DNA of 64,000 nt from JAVVEG01 sp032251455 (GCA_032251455.1 JAVVEG010000011.1:1-64000), one strand, 5' to 3'; positions 43,004 through 52,822 are shown, numbered from the stretch's first letter. Program-made: numbers and translations. Notes: a model not told the origin generated them from the sequence alone.

Positions 43004-45331
43004 TTGAAAAATACATCGAACAAATCAACAGCTACGGAACAGCAGCTGACATCGGTATCGCAAAGGTTGCTCAGCGAGGGTACGCTGATCATCTCCTTTC
43101 TGCTGGGTCTTTTCCTGTTGATTGCCCTGTCGACCTACTCAGCGACAGATCCCGGTTTTACCACAACAGGTGATGGCAGCCCAATCGATAATGCCGTTGG
43201 CCATATCGGAGCCTGGCTGGCAGATGTACTGCTGCACCTTTTCGGTTATTTTGCCTATTTATTCCCGGCGGCACTGGGCCTGAAAATCATTTCCCTGTTT
43301 CGCGCCGATAACGGGGGAGAGGAGTTTTCATGGCGAATAGTGGCACTTCGGGCCCTGGGTGTCATTTTGCTGGCCGTTGGTGCCTGTGCGCTGGCAACTC
43401 TGCATTTTGCCATGGATTCGGGGGTTTCCTGGCTTGCTGGCGGTGTGACCGGGCAGCTGGTGGTGGAGTTGACCGTACCGGTACTCGCAGTCCTGGGCAG
43501 CACCTTGCTGTTCATGGCGATTTTCCTGTTTGGTTTGACCATCAGTTTCGATATCTCCTGGTTGCAAGTTATTGACCGTATTGGTTTCCTGACTTTGTCG
43601 ACACTGGCCTGGTTTAGCCAGGGATTGAGGCGTTGGAATGAGGAGCGCAAGCAGGAAAAAATTGCCCGCAACCTGGTTGAATCCCGCAAGAAAACACTGG
43701 AAGTCCATATAGCAAAGGAAAAGAAACGAAGCCCTCCACGTATCGAGCCGACCATCAAACCGGTGTTGAAAAGCGCACGGGTTGAGAAAGAAAGGCAGGG
43801 CAAGCTGTTCAGTGTCAGCAGCCCGGGAGAATTGCCCGCGATAGGATTGCTGGATGAGCCGCAAGTGCAAGGCAACAAGGGGTTTTCCACGGAAAACCTG
43901 GAAGCAATGTCCAAATTGCTGGAATTGAAGTTGAGAGATTTCGGCATTGAAATCGAGGTGACTGCTGTCAATCCGGGGCCTGTCATTACCCGCTTTGAAG
44001 TGCAACCGGCACCTGGAGTCAAGGCCAGCCGCATTACCAATCTGGGCAAGGATCTGGCTCGCTCCCTGGCGATAGTCAGCGTGCGAGTGGTCGAGGTCAT
44101 TCCAGGCAAGACCGTCATTGGTATTGAAATACCGAACCAGCATCGTGAAATTATTTTATTGGGGCAGGTATTGGCTTCGCCCGAATTTGACAAATCAGGT
44201 TCACCCCTGAGCATGGCTCTTGGGCATGATATTGTCGGCAATCCGGTTATTGTGGACTTGGCCAAAATGCCTCATTTGCTGGTTGCCGGGACAACCGGCT
44301 CCGGCAAATCGGTGGGTGTGAATGCCATGATTCTGAGCCTGCTGTTCAAGTCTTCTCCGGAACACGTCAGAATGATCATGATCGACCCCAAGATGTTGGA
44401 GTTATCGGTCTATGATGGCATCCCACATCTGCTGACCCCGGTAATTACCGACATGAAGGATGCAGCCAATGGCTTGCGCTGGTGCGTCGCTGAGATGGAA
44501 CGCCGTTACCGCCTGATGTCTGCGCTGGGGGTGCGCAACCTTGCGGGCTACAACAAGAAAGTCAAGGATGCTCAAAAAAGCGGTAATCCGATAGCCGATC
44601 CCATCTGGCGTCCTGATCCCATGCAGCTGCAGGAAGAGCAGGAATGCCCCTTCCTCGAACCCTTGCCCTCGATTGTTGTCATCGTGGATGAATTGGCAGA
44701 CATGATGATGGTTGTGGGCAAGAAAGTGGAGGAGCTGATTGCCCGGATTGCCCAAAAGGCCAGAGCAGCAGGCATTCACCTGATCCTGGCCACTCAACGC
44801 CCGTCCGTGGACGTGCTGACCGGATTGATAAAAGCCAATATCCCGACCCGGCTCTCCTTCATGGTGCAATCAAAAATCGATTCCCGCACCATTCTCGGTG
44901 AAGGTGGGGCCGAACAATTATTGGGTAATGGCGATATGCTATTCCTGCCACCGGGTGGTGGTCTGGCTACCCGCGTTCACGGTGCCTTTGTCAGTGATGA
45001 GGAAGTGCATCGGGTAGTGGCCGACTGGAAAGCACGGGGCGAGCCGGTCTATATCGAAGAAATAACCCAGGGTGTGGAAGAACGTGAACTGGGCATGGGC
45101 GGCAGTGGTGAGGGTGAAGAAGGGGAAGAGGAGGACAGCCTGTATGATGAAGCGGTCGCCTTCGTGACCGAGTCGCGCAAAGCCTCTATTTCTGCCGTTC
45201 AACGTAAACTGAGAATCGGGTATAACCGGGCTGCACGCATGATAGAGTCCATGGAAGCTGCCGGTGTGGTTTCTCCGATGGGCAGCAATGGCAGCCGAGA
45301 AGTGATTGCACCACCACCGCCAAGGCATTGA
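43004..45331 (+). CDS. ftsK: DNA translocase FtsK
   Basis: A 775-residue septal DNA pump. Four membrane spans occupy about residues 25-190, followed by a short charged linker. The motor domain has Walker A GTTGSGKSVGVNAM near 428, PHLLTPVITDMKDA and LATQRPSVDVLTGLIKANIP. The C-terminal gamma winged helix (EDSLYDEAVAFVTESRKASISAVQRKLRIGYNRA, in pieces) would read KOPS sequences and activate XerD. The linker is short compared with E. coli, resembling Pseudomonas FtsK. The start is a TTG with only a weak upstream AGG, so it is uncertain. Confidence 0.93.
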   Translation: MKNTSNKSTATEQQLTSVSQRLLSEGTLIISFLLGLFLLIALSTYSATDPGFTTTGDGSPIDNAVGHIGAWLADVLLHLFGYFAYLFPAALGLKIISLFRADNGGEEFSWRIVALRALGVILLAVGACALATLHFAMDSGVSWLAGGVTGQLVVELTVPVLAVLGSTLLFMAIFLFGLTISFDISWLQVIDRIGFLTLSTLAWFSQGLRRWNEERKQEKIARNLVESRKKTLEVHIAKEKKRSPPRIEPTIKPVLKSARVEKERQGKLFSVSSPGELPAIGLLDEPQVQGNKGFSTENLEAMSKLLELKLRDFGIEIEVTAVNPGPVITRFEVQPAPGVKASRITNLGKDLARSLAIVSVRVVEVIPGKTVIGIEIPNQHREIILLGQVLASPEFDKSGSPLSMALGHDIVGNPVIVDLAKMPHLLVAGTTGSGKSVGVNAMILSLLFKSSPEHVRMIMIDPKMLELSVYDGIPHLLTPVITDMKDAANGLRWCVAEMERRYRLMSALGVRNLAGYNKKVKDAQKSGNPIADPIWRPDPMQLQEEQECPFLEPLPSIVVIVDELADMMMVVGKKVEELIARIAQKARAAGIHLILATQRPSVDVLTGLIKANIPTRLSFMVQSKIDSRTILGEGGAEQLLGNGDMLFLPPGGGLATRVHGAFVSDEEVHRVVADWKARGEPVYIEEITQGVEERELGMGGSGEGEEGEEEDSLYDEAVAFVTESRKASISAVQRKLRIGYNRAARMIESMEAAGVVSPMGSNGSREVIAPPPPRH

Positions 45332-45405
45332 ATCTATCGAGCAAGATGGGCAAAAGAGAGCATCAAATAATCAGCACTATTCAGGAAAAGCAGCCAGGAA
45401 ACCCA

Positions 45406-46116
45406 GTGACTTATATCTCAGTATTCAAGAAGTTCATCAACCTGTTTCGATACAGCCTTGTTGTCAGTGTATTGATGGCTCAAGCGATGACCCTGGTACT
45501 TGCACAGCAACCTCAACAACAGTTGCAGCAAGAATCGCAACAAGCACAAGAGGAGGCGCACAATCTGGAAGTCTTGCTGGCGGAAATTAATTCCTTCAAG
45601 GCCAACGTTACACAAATGATCGTGGAATCCGATGGTGGCGTGCTGGAGGAAAGTAAAATCCTGTTCATGCTGGAACGGCCCGATGGTTTTTATTGGGAGA
45701 CACTAGAGCCATTTCCTGAACTGCTGGTGACCAACGGGATCAAGCTCTGGAACTATCAACCCGATTTGCTTCAGGTCAGCATAGAAAACTGGGATCCAGA
45801 ACAGGCAGAGCTGGCGGCGCAGTTGTTCAATGGTCAATTTGCTGAAATCCGAGAGGATTATCAGATCACCGCTCAATCAGCGGCAGATGGTGAGGACAGG
45901 GAATTTTTCCTGAAGCCACTGGATAGCGGCAGCGTCTATGAACGGGTTAGCCTGTATTTCAAGCAGGGAGTTATTGACTCCATCCATATTGATCATGGCA
46001 ATGGCCAGAAAACACTCTGGCAGTTTTATGACAAACAACTCAACCTGGACATAGCGGATGAGGTCTTTCAATTCACACCGCCGGCTGATATCGAGGTTAT
46101 CGACAACAGCTTCTGA
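45406..46116 (+). CDS. lolA: Outer-membrane lipoprotein carrier protein LolA
   Basis: The periplasmic chaperone that moves lipoproteins from LolCDE to LolB. After a signal peptide ending near VLAQQ, the mature part shows INSFKANVTQMIVESDGGVLEESKILFMLERPDGFYWE and a C-terminal VFQFTPPADIEVID, fitting the LolA half-barrel. A Gln-rich stretch (AQQPQQQLQQESQQ) follows the cleavage site. I chose a GTG at 45406 with AGGAA 5 bp upstream because it gives a normal signal peptide; ATG 45346 and TTG 45328 are alternatives. It lies between ftsK and rarA as in E. coli. Confidence 0.88.
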   Translation: MTYISVFKKFINLFRYSLVVSVLMAQAMTLVLAQQPQQQLQQESQQAQEEAHNLEVLLAEINSFKANVTQMIVESDGGVLEESKILFMLERPDGFYWETLEPFPELLVTNGIKLWNYQPDLLQVSIENWDPEQAELAAQLFNGQFAEIREDYQITAQSAADGEDREFFLKPLDSGSVYERVSLYFKQGVIDSIHIDHGNGQKTLWQFYDKQLNLDIADEVFQFTPPADIEVIDNSF

Positions 46117-46139
46117 ACCAAAGGCAGTGATCTCTCCCC

Positions 46140-47537
46140 ATGGAACAAACCACATTCACAGAAATTGACAGTATTGCAGGCAAGACTGCCGGAAGCCCAC
46201 TGACAGCAGGGCAGCCACTGGCGGCCAGAATGCGCCCGCGCAGGCTTGAAGACTACGTGGGCCAGTCACATATTCTTGGGCCAGGCAAACCCTTGCGCGA
46301 AGCCTTGAAGCAGGCGCAACTGCATTCAATGATCTTCTGGGGGCCCCCTGGCGTTGGCAAGACCACACTGGCATTGATGCTGGCCGAGAACAGTGGCGCA
46401 CATTTCGAGAGTCTGTCAGCCGTGTTGAGTGGCGTAAAGGATATCCGGGCTGCCGTTGACAAGGCCCGTCTGATGCGGCAACAAGACGGCAGGGCCACGA
46501 TACTTTTCGTTGATGAGGTGCACCGCTTCAACAAAAGTCAACAGGACGCTTTTTTGCCACATATCGAAAACGGGACACTGGTATTTATTGGCGCCAGCAC
46601 CGAGAATCCATCCTTCGAAATCAATAATGCCCTGTTGTCGCGCACGCGTGTCTATGTACTCAAGCCCTTGACAGAGGCGGAGCTGTTGCAGCTCATACAG
46701 CGTGCCTTGATGGATGAGGCAACGGGTCTGGGCGGACGCAAATTGATGCTGTCTGAGGAAAATGCGGCGCTGTTGGCTCGGGCTGCTGACGGCGATGGCC
46801 GTCGAGTGCTGAACCTGCTGGAGCTGGCTGCTGATCTGGCTGTCGAGCAAGAGGATGAGGGGGTCCGTTTGATTGATGACACTGTACTGGAGCAGGTTTT
46901 GCAGGGCTCTGGACGACGCTTTGACAAGGGAGGTGATTCCTTTTATGAACAGATATCCGCCTTGCACAAGGCAGTCCGGGGCTCCTCGCCGGATGCCGCA
47001 TTGTACTGGACTCTGCGCATGCTCGATGGTGGCTGTGACCCGCTGTACATAGCCCGACGTCTGGTGCGCATGGCCAGCGAGGACATCGGCAATGCGGACC
47101 CGCGCTGTTTGCAAATAGCCTTGTCGGCATGGGATGCCATTGAGCGACTGGGCAGCCCCGAAGGGGAGCTCAGTCTGGCACAAGCGGTGATTTACCTGGC
47201 CTGCGCCCCCAAAAGCAATGCGGTCTATCTGGCTTTTCAACAGGCAGCAACTGATGTGAACAACAACGGTTCACTGGAAGTGCCACTGCACCTGCGCAAT
47301 GCTGCAACCCAAATGATGAAAAACATGCAATACGGCGAGGAATACCGTTATGCGCATGACGAAGCCGGAGGATATGCCGCTGGCGAAAATTATTTCCCGG
47401 AAGCGCTGGCCGATGCCCGATATTACTTTCCGGTGAATCAGGGGCTGGAGCAAAAAATACGGGAAAAACTGGACTATCTGCGCACCCTTGACCAGAAAAG
47501 TGCGAAAAAGCGGTATACTTCGCGCCTTCAGGAATGA
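46140..47537 (+). CDS. rarA: Replication-associated recombination protein RarA
   Basis: A 465-residue AAA+ ATPase of the MgsA/RarA/WRNIP1 family acting at stalled forks with SSB. It has RPRRLEDYVGQSHILGPGKPL, Walker A GPPGVGKTTLAL near residue 68, Walker B ILFVDEVHRFNKSQQDAFLP and the sensor GASTENPSFEIN, then the tetramerisation region with VRMASEDIGNADP. crcB overlaps or abuts its 3' end. Confidence 0.95.
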   Translation: MEQTTFTEIDSIAGKTAGSPLTAGQPLAARMRPRRLEDYVGQSHILGPGKPLREALKQAQLHSMIFWGPPGVGKTTLALMLAENSGAHFESLSAVLSGVKDIRAAVDKARLMRQQDGRATILFVDEVHRFNKSQQDAFLPHIENGTLVFIGASTENPSFEINNALLSRTRVYVLKPLTEAELLQLIQRALMDEATGLGGRKLMLSEENAALLARAADGDGRRVLNLLELAADLAVEQEDEGVRLIDDTVLEQVLQGSGRRFDKGGDSFYEQISALHKAVRGSSPDAALYWTLRMLDGGCDPLYIARRLVRMASEDIGNADPRCLQIALSAWDAIERLGSPEGELSLAQAVIYLACAPKSNAVYLAFQQAATDVNNNGSLEVPLHLRNAATQMMKNMQYGEEYRYAHDEAGGYAAGENYFPEALADARYYFPVNQGLEQKIREKLDYLRTLDQKSAKKRYTSRLQE

Positions 47538-47554
47538 CATCAGGAACACGCACC

Positions 47555-47932
47555 ATGACCTATTATCTTGCGGTCGCTGCCGGCGGGGCAATGGGTGCCG
47601 TATCGCGTTATTGGCTGGTCATGAGCATAAACAGCGTGACTGCTCTGCGCTTCCCCTGGGGCACAATGACAGTGAATCTGCTGGGAGCCTTGTTGATTGG
47701 TGTGGTTTATGTCCTGTTGATGGAGCGCAGTAATCCCAGTGAGACCTTGAGAGCGCTATTGATTGCCGGATTTCTGGGGGCGTTTACCACCTTTTCTGCC
47801 TTCTCTCTTGATGCGCTGCAATTATTGCTCGCCGGCAGGTTGTTGTCGGCATTGGCTTATGTACTGAGCAGTGTCGTTCTCTGCATCCTGTTGACCTGGG
47901 TGGGAATCGGTTTGGCCAGAGCTTTATTTTGA
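47555..47932 (+). CDS. crcB: Fluoride channel CrcB/Fluc
   Basis: A four-helix membrane protein of 125 residues exporting fluoride as a dual-topology dimer. Conserved signatures are GGAMGAVSRYW, FPWGTMTVNLLGALLIG and GFLGAFTTFSAFSLDAL, with the phenylalanine/threonine pore residues in TTFSAFS. The ATG at 47555 has AGGA 8 bp upstream; an earlier ATG at 47534 overlaps the rarA stop. No fluoride riboswitch is recognisable upstream. Confidence 0.93.
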   Translation: MTYYLAVAAGGAMGAVSRYWLVMSINSVTALRFPWGTMTVNLLGALLIGVVYVLLMERSNPSETLRALLIAGFLGAFTTFSAFSLDALQLLLAGRLLSALAYVLSSVVLCILLTWVGIGLARALF

Positions 47933-47973
47933 ACCAACAATTTAATTGATGATAAAAGCAGGATGTATTACCC

Positions 47974-49260
47974 ATGCTGGATTTGAAATGGTTGCGAAAC
48001 GATCCGGAACAACTGCAGGCATTGTTGCGGAAAAAGAACTTCCCTCTTGACCTGGAAGCCATACAGGAGCTTGATTCCCAGCGCAGGGCCTTGCAACAGG
48101 AAACCGAAAAACTTCAGAATGAACGCAATGTCCGCTCAAAGTTGATCGGCAAGGCCAAGGCCAATGGCCAGGATGTTGAATCTCTGTTGGCAGAAGTGGG
48201 CGAACTGGGGAACAAACTTGAAAGCAACAAGAAGGCATTGACCGAAGCCCAGACTGTATTTGATGAATTGTGGTCAGGTATCCCCAATGTGCCCCAGGAC
48301 AGTGTTCCTGAAGGCCAGGATGAACAGGGCAATCATTTGCTGCATGCCTGGGGGAAACCCCGCAGTTTTTCTTTCGAGGTCAAGGACCATGTCAGCCTGG
48401 GCGAGAATGCCCTGACCGAAACCGGCTCCGGACTGGATTTTACGGTCGCCGGCAAGATCACGGGTTCCCGTTTCGTGGTCCTGCGCGGACGGTTTGCCCG
48501 GCTGCATCGCGCCCTGATCCAGTTCATGCTGGATCTGCATACTGCCGAGCATGGCTATGAAGAACTTTACGTCCCTTACCTGGTTAACCGTGAATCGCTT
48601 TATGGCACCGGACAGTTGCCCAAATTTGCCGAAGACCTGTTCCATTTGAGCGGAGACAGTGACTATTTCCTGATTCCTACTGCCGAAGTCCCAGTTACCA
48701 ACCTGCTGCGCAATGAGATAGTGCCAGCCGATAAACTGCCTTTGCGTTTCGTCTGCCACACACCCTGTTTTCGCAGCGAGGCCGGCAGCTATGGGCGCGA
48801 CACCCGCGGCATGATCCGGCAGCATCAATTTGAAAAAGTGGAACTTGTTCAACTGGTAAAGCCTGAAGATTCCGATGCGGCCTTGCTGGAGCTTACCGGC
48901 CATGCCGAGAAAATCCTCCAGTTGCTGGAGTTGCCTTACCGGGCCATGCTGCTGTGTGGTGGTGACATGGGTTTCAGTTCAGCGCGGACAATTGACCTGG
49001 AAGTCTGGTTGCCATCACAAAACTGTTACCGGGAGATATCTTCCTGCAGTACCTTTACCGATTTTCAGGCCCGCCGCATGCAGGCCAGATGGCGTAATCC
49101 GGCCACCGGCAAACCCGAGTTTCTGCATACTATCAATGGTTCCGGGCTGGCAATTGGCAGGACATTGGTCGCCATTCTGGAAAATCATCAAAATGAAGAT
49201 GGCAGCATTGGCGTGCCCTCCGTGCTCCGGAAGTACATGAATGATGTCGATACTATCTAG
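47974..49260 (+). CDS. serS: Seryl-tRNA synthetase
   Basis: A class II aminoacyl-tRNA synthetase of 428 residues. The N-terminal coiled-coil arm (about residues 30-100) contacts the long variable arm of tRNA-Ser, one of which is encoded in this window. Motif 2 is FRSEAGSYGRDTRGMIRQHQFEKVE near residue 265 and motif 3 is GSGLAIGRTLVAILENHQ near 390; TAEVPVTNL precedes motif 2. AGGA lies 11 bp before the ATG. Confidence 0.96.
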   Translation: MLDLKWLRNDPEQLQALLRKKNFPLDLEAIQELDSQRRALQQETEKLQNERNVRSKLIGKAKANGQDVESLLAEVGELGNKLESNKKALTEAQTVFDELWSGIPNVPQDSVPEGQDEQGNHLLHAWGKPRSFSFEVKDHVSLGENALTETGSGLDFTVAGKITGSRFVVLRGRFARLHRALIQFMLDLHTAEHGYEELYVPYLVNRESLYGTGQLPKFAEDLFHLSGDSDYFLIPTAEVPVTNLLRNEIVPADKLPLRFVCHTPCFRSEAGSYGRDTRGMIRQHQFEKVELVQLVKPEDSDAALLELTGHAEKILQLLELPYRAMLLCGGDMGFSSARTIDLEVWLPSQNCYREISSCSTFTDFQARRMQARWRNPATGKPEFLHTINGSGLAIGRTLVAILENHQNEDGSIGVPSVLRKYMNDVDTI

Positions 49261-49275
49261 GTTTATGGATGATCC

Positions 49276-50655
49276 ATGGATTTCTTACCCGTTTTTCTGA
49301 ATGTCAGGGCGCAGGAATGCCTGTTGGTGGGTGGCGGTGATGTAGCCCTGCGCAAGGCAAGCTTGTTGCACAAAGCCGGGGCCAGGTTGCGACTTGTCGC
49401 CCCAGGGGTTTCGACTGAACTCAAAAACCTGCTCGAAAGCAACGGCGGCTCCTTGTTGTTGCGTGGTTTTGAACAGAAGGATATGGAAGGGGTGCGGCTG
49501 GTAATTGCCGCGACCAATGATGAGCAGCTCAATGCCCGTATTTCGAGGCTTGCCCAAGCCGCCAATATTCCTGTCAATGTTGTCGATCAACCGGCTCTGT
49601 GCAGTTTCATCGTACCAGCCATCGTTGATCGCTCCCCAGTCGTGATTGCGGTTTCCAGTGGGGGCAACTCACCCATATTGACCCGGGACATCAAGGCCCG
49701 GATTGAGGTCGCAATCCCTGCTGCCAGTGGCCGGTTGGCCAGCATGCTGGGCGGGTATCGAGAGAAGGTCAAACAGCGCATCAGCTCGTTCACAGCCAGA
49801 GCCCGCTTCTGGGAAAAGCTGCTTGCAGGTCCGTTTGCCGAGCTGGTTTATGCTGGCAGGGAAAACGACGCTGCAGACTGTTTTGAGCAGTTGCTGAGCG
49901 ACCCGGACAATGAACGGGTACAAGGTGAGGTGTTCCTGGTGGGCGCAGGGCCGGGAGATCCCGATCTGCTGACGATCAAGGCCTTGCGTTTGATGTACGC
50001 GGCGGATGTGGTCTTGTACGACCGTCTGGTTTCAGCGGAGATACTGGAAAAAATCCGCCCGGATGCGGAAAAAATCCATGTCGGCAAGGCGCGCGCCAGG
50101 CATACCTTGCCGCAGCAGCAGATCAACGACTTGCTGGTCGACCTGGCCAAACAGGGCAAAAAGGTATTGCGTCTCAAGGGGGGAGATCCCTTCATTTTTG
50201 GGCGCGGCGGTGAAGAAATCGATCGGCTTGCCAGCGAGAAGATTCCTTTCCAGGTGATACCCGGTATCACGGCTGCGTCGGGTTGTGCCTGTTATGCCGG
50301 CATTCCGTTGACACATCGGGATTTCTCCCAGTCAGTGCGCTTTGTCACCGGGCATCTCCAGGATGGCAGTGTTGATCTGGATTGGGCACAGTTGACGGGT
50401 GAACAGCAGACCGTCGTTTTTTACATGGGTTTACTGGGGCTGGAAGAGATCTGTCGACAGCTTATTGCGCATGGCATGCCAAGCGATATGCCAGTTGCCC
50501 TGATACAACAGGGTACGACGTCACGTCAAAAGGTGTTGACTGGCACTTTGGCCAGCATGCCGGCGATAGTTCAGGCCGCTGAGGTGCAGGCACCCACCCT
50601 GATCATAGTCGGCAGGGTGGTTAGCCTGCATCGCCAGTTATCCTGGTTTGCTTAA
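49276..50655 (+). CDS. cysG: Siroheme synthase, trifunctional
   Basis: A 459-residue CysG making siroheme for sulfite and nitrite reductases. The N-terminal half is the NAD-dependent precorrin-2 dehydrogenase/ferrochelatase, with LLVGGGDVALRKASLL and the conserved AVSSGGNSPILTRDIK loop. The C-terminal half (from about residue 217) is uroporphyrinogen-III methyltransferase, with VFLVGAGPGDPDLLTIKAL, VGKARARHTLPQ and LKGGDPFIFGRGGEE. It supports the same sulfur assimilation route as cysH and cysB. Confidence 0.96.
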   Translation: MDFLPVFLNVRAQECLLVGGGDVALRKASLLHKAGARLRLVAPGVSTELKNLLESNGGSLLLRGFEQKDMEGVRLVIAATNDEQLNARISRLAQAANIPVNVVDQPALCSFIVPAIVDRSPVVIAVSSGGNSPILTRDIKARIEVAIPAASGRLASMLGGYREKVKQRISSFTARARFWEKLLAGPFAELVYAGRENDAADCFEQLLSDPDNERVQGEVFLVGAGPGDPDLLTIKALRLMYAADVVLYDRLVSAEILEKIRPDAEKIHVGKARARHTLPQQQINDLLVDLAKQGKKVLRLKGGDPFIFGRGGEEIDRLASEKIPFQVIPGITAASGCACYAGIPLTHRDFSQSVRFVTGHLQDGSVDLDWAQLTGEQQTVVFYMGLLGLEEICRQLIAHGMPSDMPVALIQQGTTSRQKVLTGTLASMPAIVQAAEVQAPTLIIVGRVVSLHRQLSWFA

Positions 50656-50672
50656 GTTAAGGAGAGCCTGAC

Positions 50673-51053
50673 TCAGTTGGGCTTGCTCATGCAGTAAACC
50701 ACCAGCTTGTTGCCTTCCGGGTCGCGAAAATAGCCGCCATAGAAGCCTGAATCGCCACGTGGGCCTGCAGCTCCTTCATCACGACCACCAAGTGCCAGGG
50801 CTTTGGCATGAACCTTGTCAACCTGCTCGGGTGAATCGGCTTTCAACGACACCATGACCCCGTTACCGACGCTTGCCGGATTACCATCGAAAGGCTTTAT
50901 GATTCCCAGCATGGGTTCTTTGGGACTTACGCCCCAGAGAATGGATCTCTCCATTTCCATGAAACGTTTTCCTCCCAGTTCAGCCAGCAAGCCATCATAA
51001 AACGTGGCAGTGCCAGCCAGGTCGTTGCAGCCTAGCGTTACATATCCAATCAT
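50673..51053 (-). CDS. VOC-family (glyoxalase-like) protein
   Basis: A 126-residue single vicinal-oxygen-chelate domain protein. It starts MIGYVTLGCNDLAGTATFYDGLL, a standard VOC first strand and helix, and ends GYFRDPEGNKLVVYCM with the metal-binding glutamate region. No specific reaction can be assigned. The ATG at 51053 has AAGGA 7 bp upstream; the frame continues upstream without similarity. It is convergent with cysG and lies inside the otherwise conserved cysG-tus segment. Confidence 0.85.
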   Translation of the reverse strand: MIGYVTLGCNDLAGTATFYDGLLAELGGKRFMEMERSILWGVSPKEPMLGIIKPFDGNPASVGNGVMVSLKADSPEQVDKVHAKALALGGRDEGAAGPRGDSGFYGGYFRDPEGNKLVVYCMSKPN

Positions 51054-51253
51054 CATGTATTCCTTGATTCTCTGTAATGGAACAAAACTCTTTATATAGC
51101 CATCTCTATGTGGCCAAAAGTCCCGACTGCCTGTTGGGCAGATCGGTAACGGGTGATCATTGCATAGTGGTGGTGTTTTGGCCAGTGACTGAGTGGTTTG
51201 GAAAGGGTTTGGTTTGAAAGGGATCAGCACTCCGTGGCCCGAGTGGCGCTGTC

Positions 51254-51344
51254 GTGGGAATTTTCCGGGACACGCTTAAACCCAATCCCTGGGTCGCTCC
51301 GTCGCCGTCCTCCCTGGCGGCTCAGGGTCCCGGAAAGTTCCCAT
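51254..51344. repeat. Large imperfect palindrome A
   Basis: Arms of 18 bp (GTGGGAATTTTCCGGGAC and its near-complement at 51327-51344, two G-U type mismatches) enclose 55 bp that contains CTTAAA and a GGCGG block. It could fold as a long hairpin. The design resembles palindrome B about 115 bp downstream. Confidence 0.75.
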
Positions 51345-51458
51345 CACATCACCCCTCTGCAGCAGAGGCAGGTTCCAGAGTAAGCAAACCTCTGATCCTC
51401 CAGCGCCAGGCAAAATCTCCGCACTGTCCAAATCCACTCCTGTCCCAGAGGCGTGATG

Positions 51459-51522
51459 CTGTGTGAATGGTTCCGAACCTTAAAGCGCCGCCTTGGCGGT
51501 GCGTTCGGAACCATTTACACAG
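51459..51522. repeat. Large imperfect palindrome B
   Basis: Outer arms of 20 bp (51459-51478 and 51503-51522, one wobble) carry TGGTTCCGAAC and its complement. An inner stem GCGCCGCC / GGCGGTGC with a two-base loop sits inside, leaving only CTTAAA unpaired on one side. The 64-bp element is almost entirely double-stranded when folded. Confidence 0.85.
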
Positions 51523-51555
51523 TAGCGCGACTCGGCACTACGAAGTGCTTCAACA

Positions 51556-52689
51556 CTACGGGGATATTATTGAAGTCGTCACCCGATCACCAATCAACCC
51601 AAACTCCTTAGCCAGAATATCAATAATTTCAGCTTTAGGATTATCCGAAAGCCTGATCTCAGTGCCCGTAATCTTTTCGGCAATATCAATATAGGTTCTT
51701 GAGACCTCCATTAATACCGAAACGGGCAGGGCGGTGTCCCGGGCCAGCGCTGAGCGTTCGTCCATTCTGTTTTTGTTGAGCAGAATGTCAGGATCAGGGA
51801 AATGGTTCAGCAATACCTGCCGAAAACTTTCCTTGGAGCGTTCGATTATCTTGCCGGCACGCCAGGAAGGGCCGTCCCAGATACGGGAAGAGTCTGGGGT
51901 ACCCACTTCGTCCATATAGATCAGTTTCTGCTTGCCGGTTTGGTCACGGACATAACCGAACTCAAATTTGGTATCCACAAATATCTGGTCCAGTGCCGCC
52001 AGTGAGTCACTGATCAGACTGAAGCCTTCACGCAAAAGCTTTTCGTAATGAGCAACATCGTCAACACTGTGGAAGTTGAAAGCCTGATAATTATTGACGA
52101 TGTCGTCGCGGGTGATATTCACATCATCTGCTTCAGGAACGCCAGGTATCCCTTTGAGTACGCCCTTGGTGGAAGGGGTCATCAACAGCTCCGGCAGGCG
52201 TTGATCTTTCTGCAAGCCGTCGGGCAGAGTGATGCCACAGAATTCACGTTCGCCCTTGCTGTAAGCCCGCCACATGGAACCAGTGATGTATTGACGGCAA
52301 ATCGCTTCGATCATTACTGGCTGCGCCTTTTGTACAACCCAGACGAAAGGGTGGGGTATTTCCAGGATATGACTGTCAGCCAGGCCGTTTTCCCGGAACA
52401 ATTGAAACCAGTGGTTGGAAATAGCATTCAAGGCGGCCCCCTTGCCCGGAACTCCGTGCATATCTTCTTCGCCATGCCAAATGCAATCAAAGGCAGAAAT
52501 ACGATCACTGATGACCATGATGGCAAGCGGTGCATCTTCAGCGACTGGATAAGCGCGCTCCCTGATCAGACGTTGTGAGTCTGCTGCGCTCAACCAGTAA
52601 ACGGAACGTACCTTGCCGTTATGGACTGGTTTGTCGGTCCGGATAGGGAGATCGTTATTCACGGCAAGTACTGTGCTGGCAAGACTCAT
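51556..52689 (-). CDS. purC: Phosphoribosylaminoimidazole-succinocarboxamide synthase
   Basis: Forms SAICAR, the substrate of PurB, in purine synthesis. This is the longer (377-residue) form found in some gammaproteobacteria. VHNGKVRSVYWL near residue 22, VISDRISAFDCIWHGEEDMHGVPGKGAALN, TGSMWRAY and MDEVGTPDSSRIW are the SAICAR synthetase motifs. It sits between the palindrome-bearing gap and the tus operon, breaking the usual cysG-tusE neighbourhood. Confidence 0.95.
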   Translation of the reverse strand: MSLASTVLAVNNDLPIRTDKPVHNGKVRSVYWLSAADSQRLIRERAYPVAEDAPLAIMVISDRISAFDCIWHGEEDMHGVPGKGAALNAISNHWFQLFRENGLADSHILEIPHPFVWVVQKAQPVMIEAICRQYITGSMWRAYSKGEREFCGITLPDGLQKDQRLPELLMTPSTKGVLKGIPGVPEADDVNITRDDIVNNYQAFNFHSVDDVAHYEKLLREGFSLISDSLAALDQIFVDTKFEFGYVRDQTGKQKLIYMDEVGTPDSSRIWDGPSWRAGKIIERSKESFRQVLLNHFPDPDILLNKNRMDERSALARDTALPVSVLMEVSRTYIDIAEKITGTEIRLSDNPKAEIIDILAKEFGLIGDRVTTSIISP

Positions 52690-52822
52690 GCAGATGTCCT
52701 GTTATCGGTCAGGTTGAAGAGTAGGGTAGTCCGGTGCTGGATAGCGAAGCCCCAAGGCTGTGCATATTAGCAGAGTCTTTGCTGCTCCTGCAGCTGTCAG
52801 CAGCACGGCCAGCAACATGGCT

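Larger units (their letters stand above)
51054..51555. other. Intergenic region of about 500 bp before purC
   Basis: No convincing gene is present. The first 200 bp show nothing I can identify. The remainder contains two large imperfect palindromes, described separately, which look like small non-coding repeat elements. The sequence then runs into the 3' end of purC. Confidence 0.7.

Noticed and set aside
47538..47554. Fluoride riboswitch before crcB
   Set aside because: crcB is preceded by coding sequence of rarA with only a few free bases, leaving no room for the aptamer.
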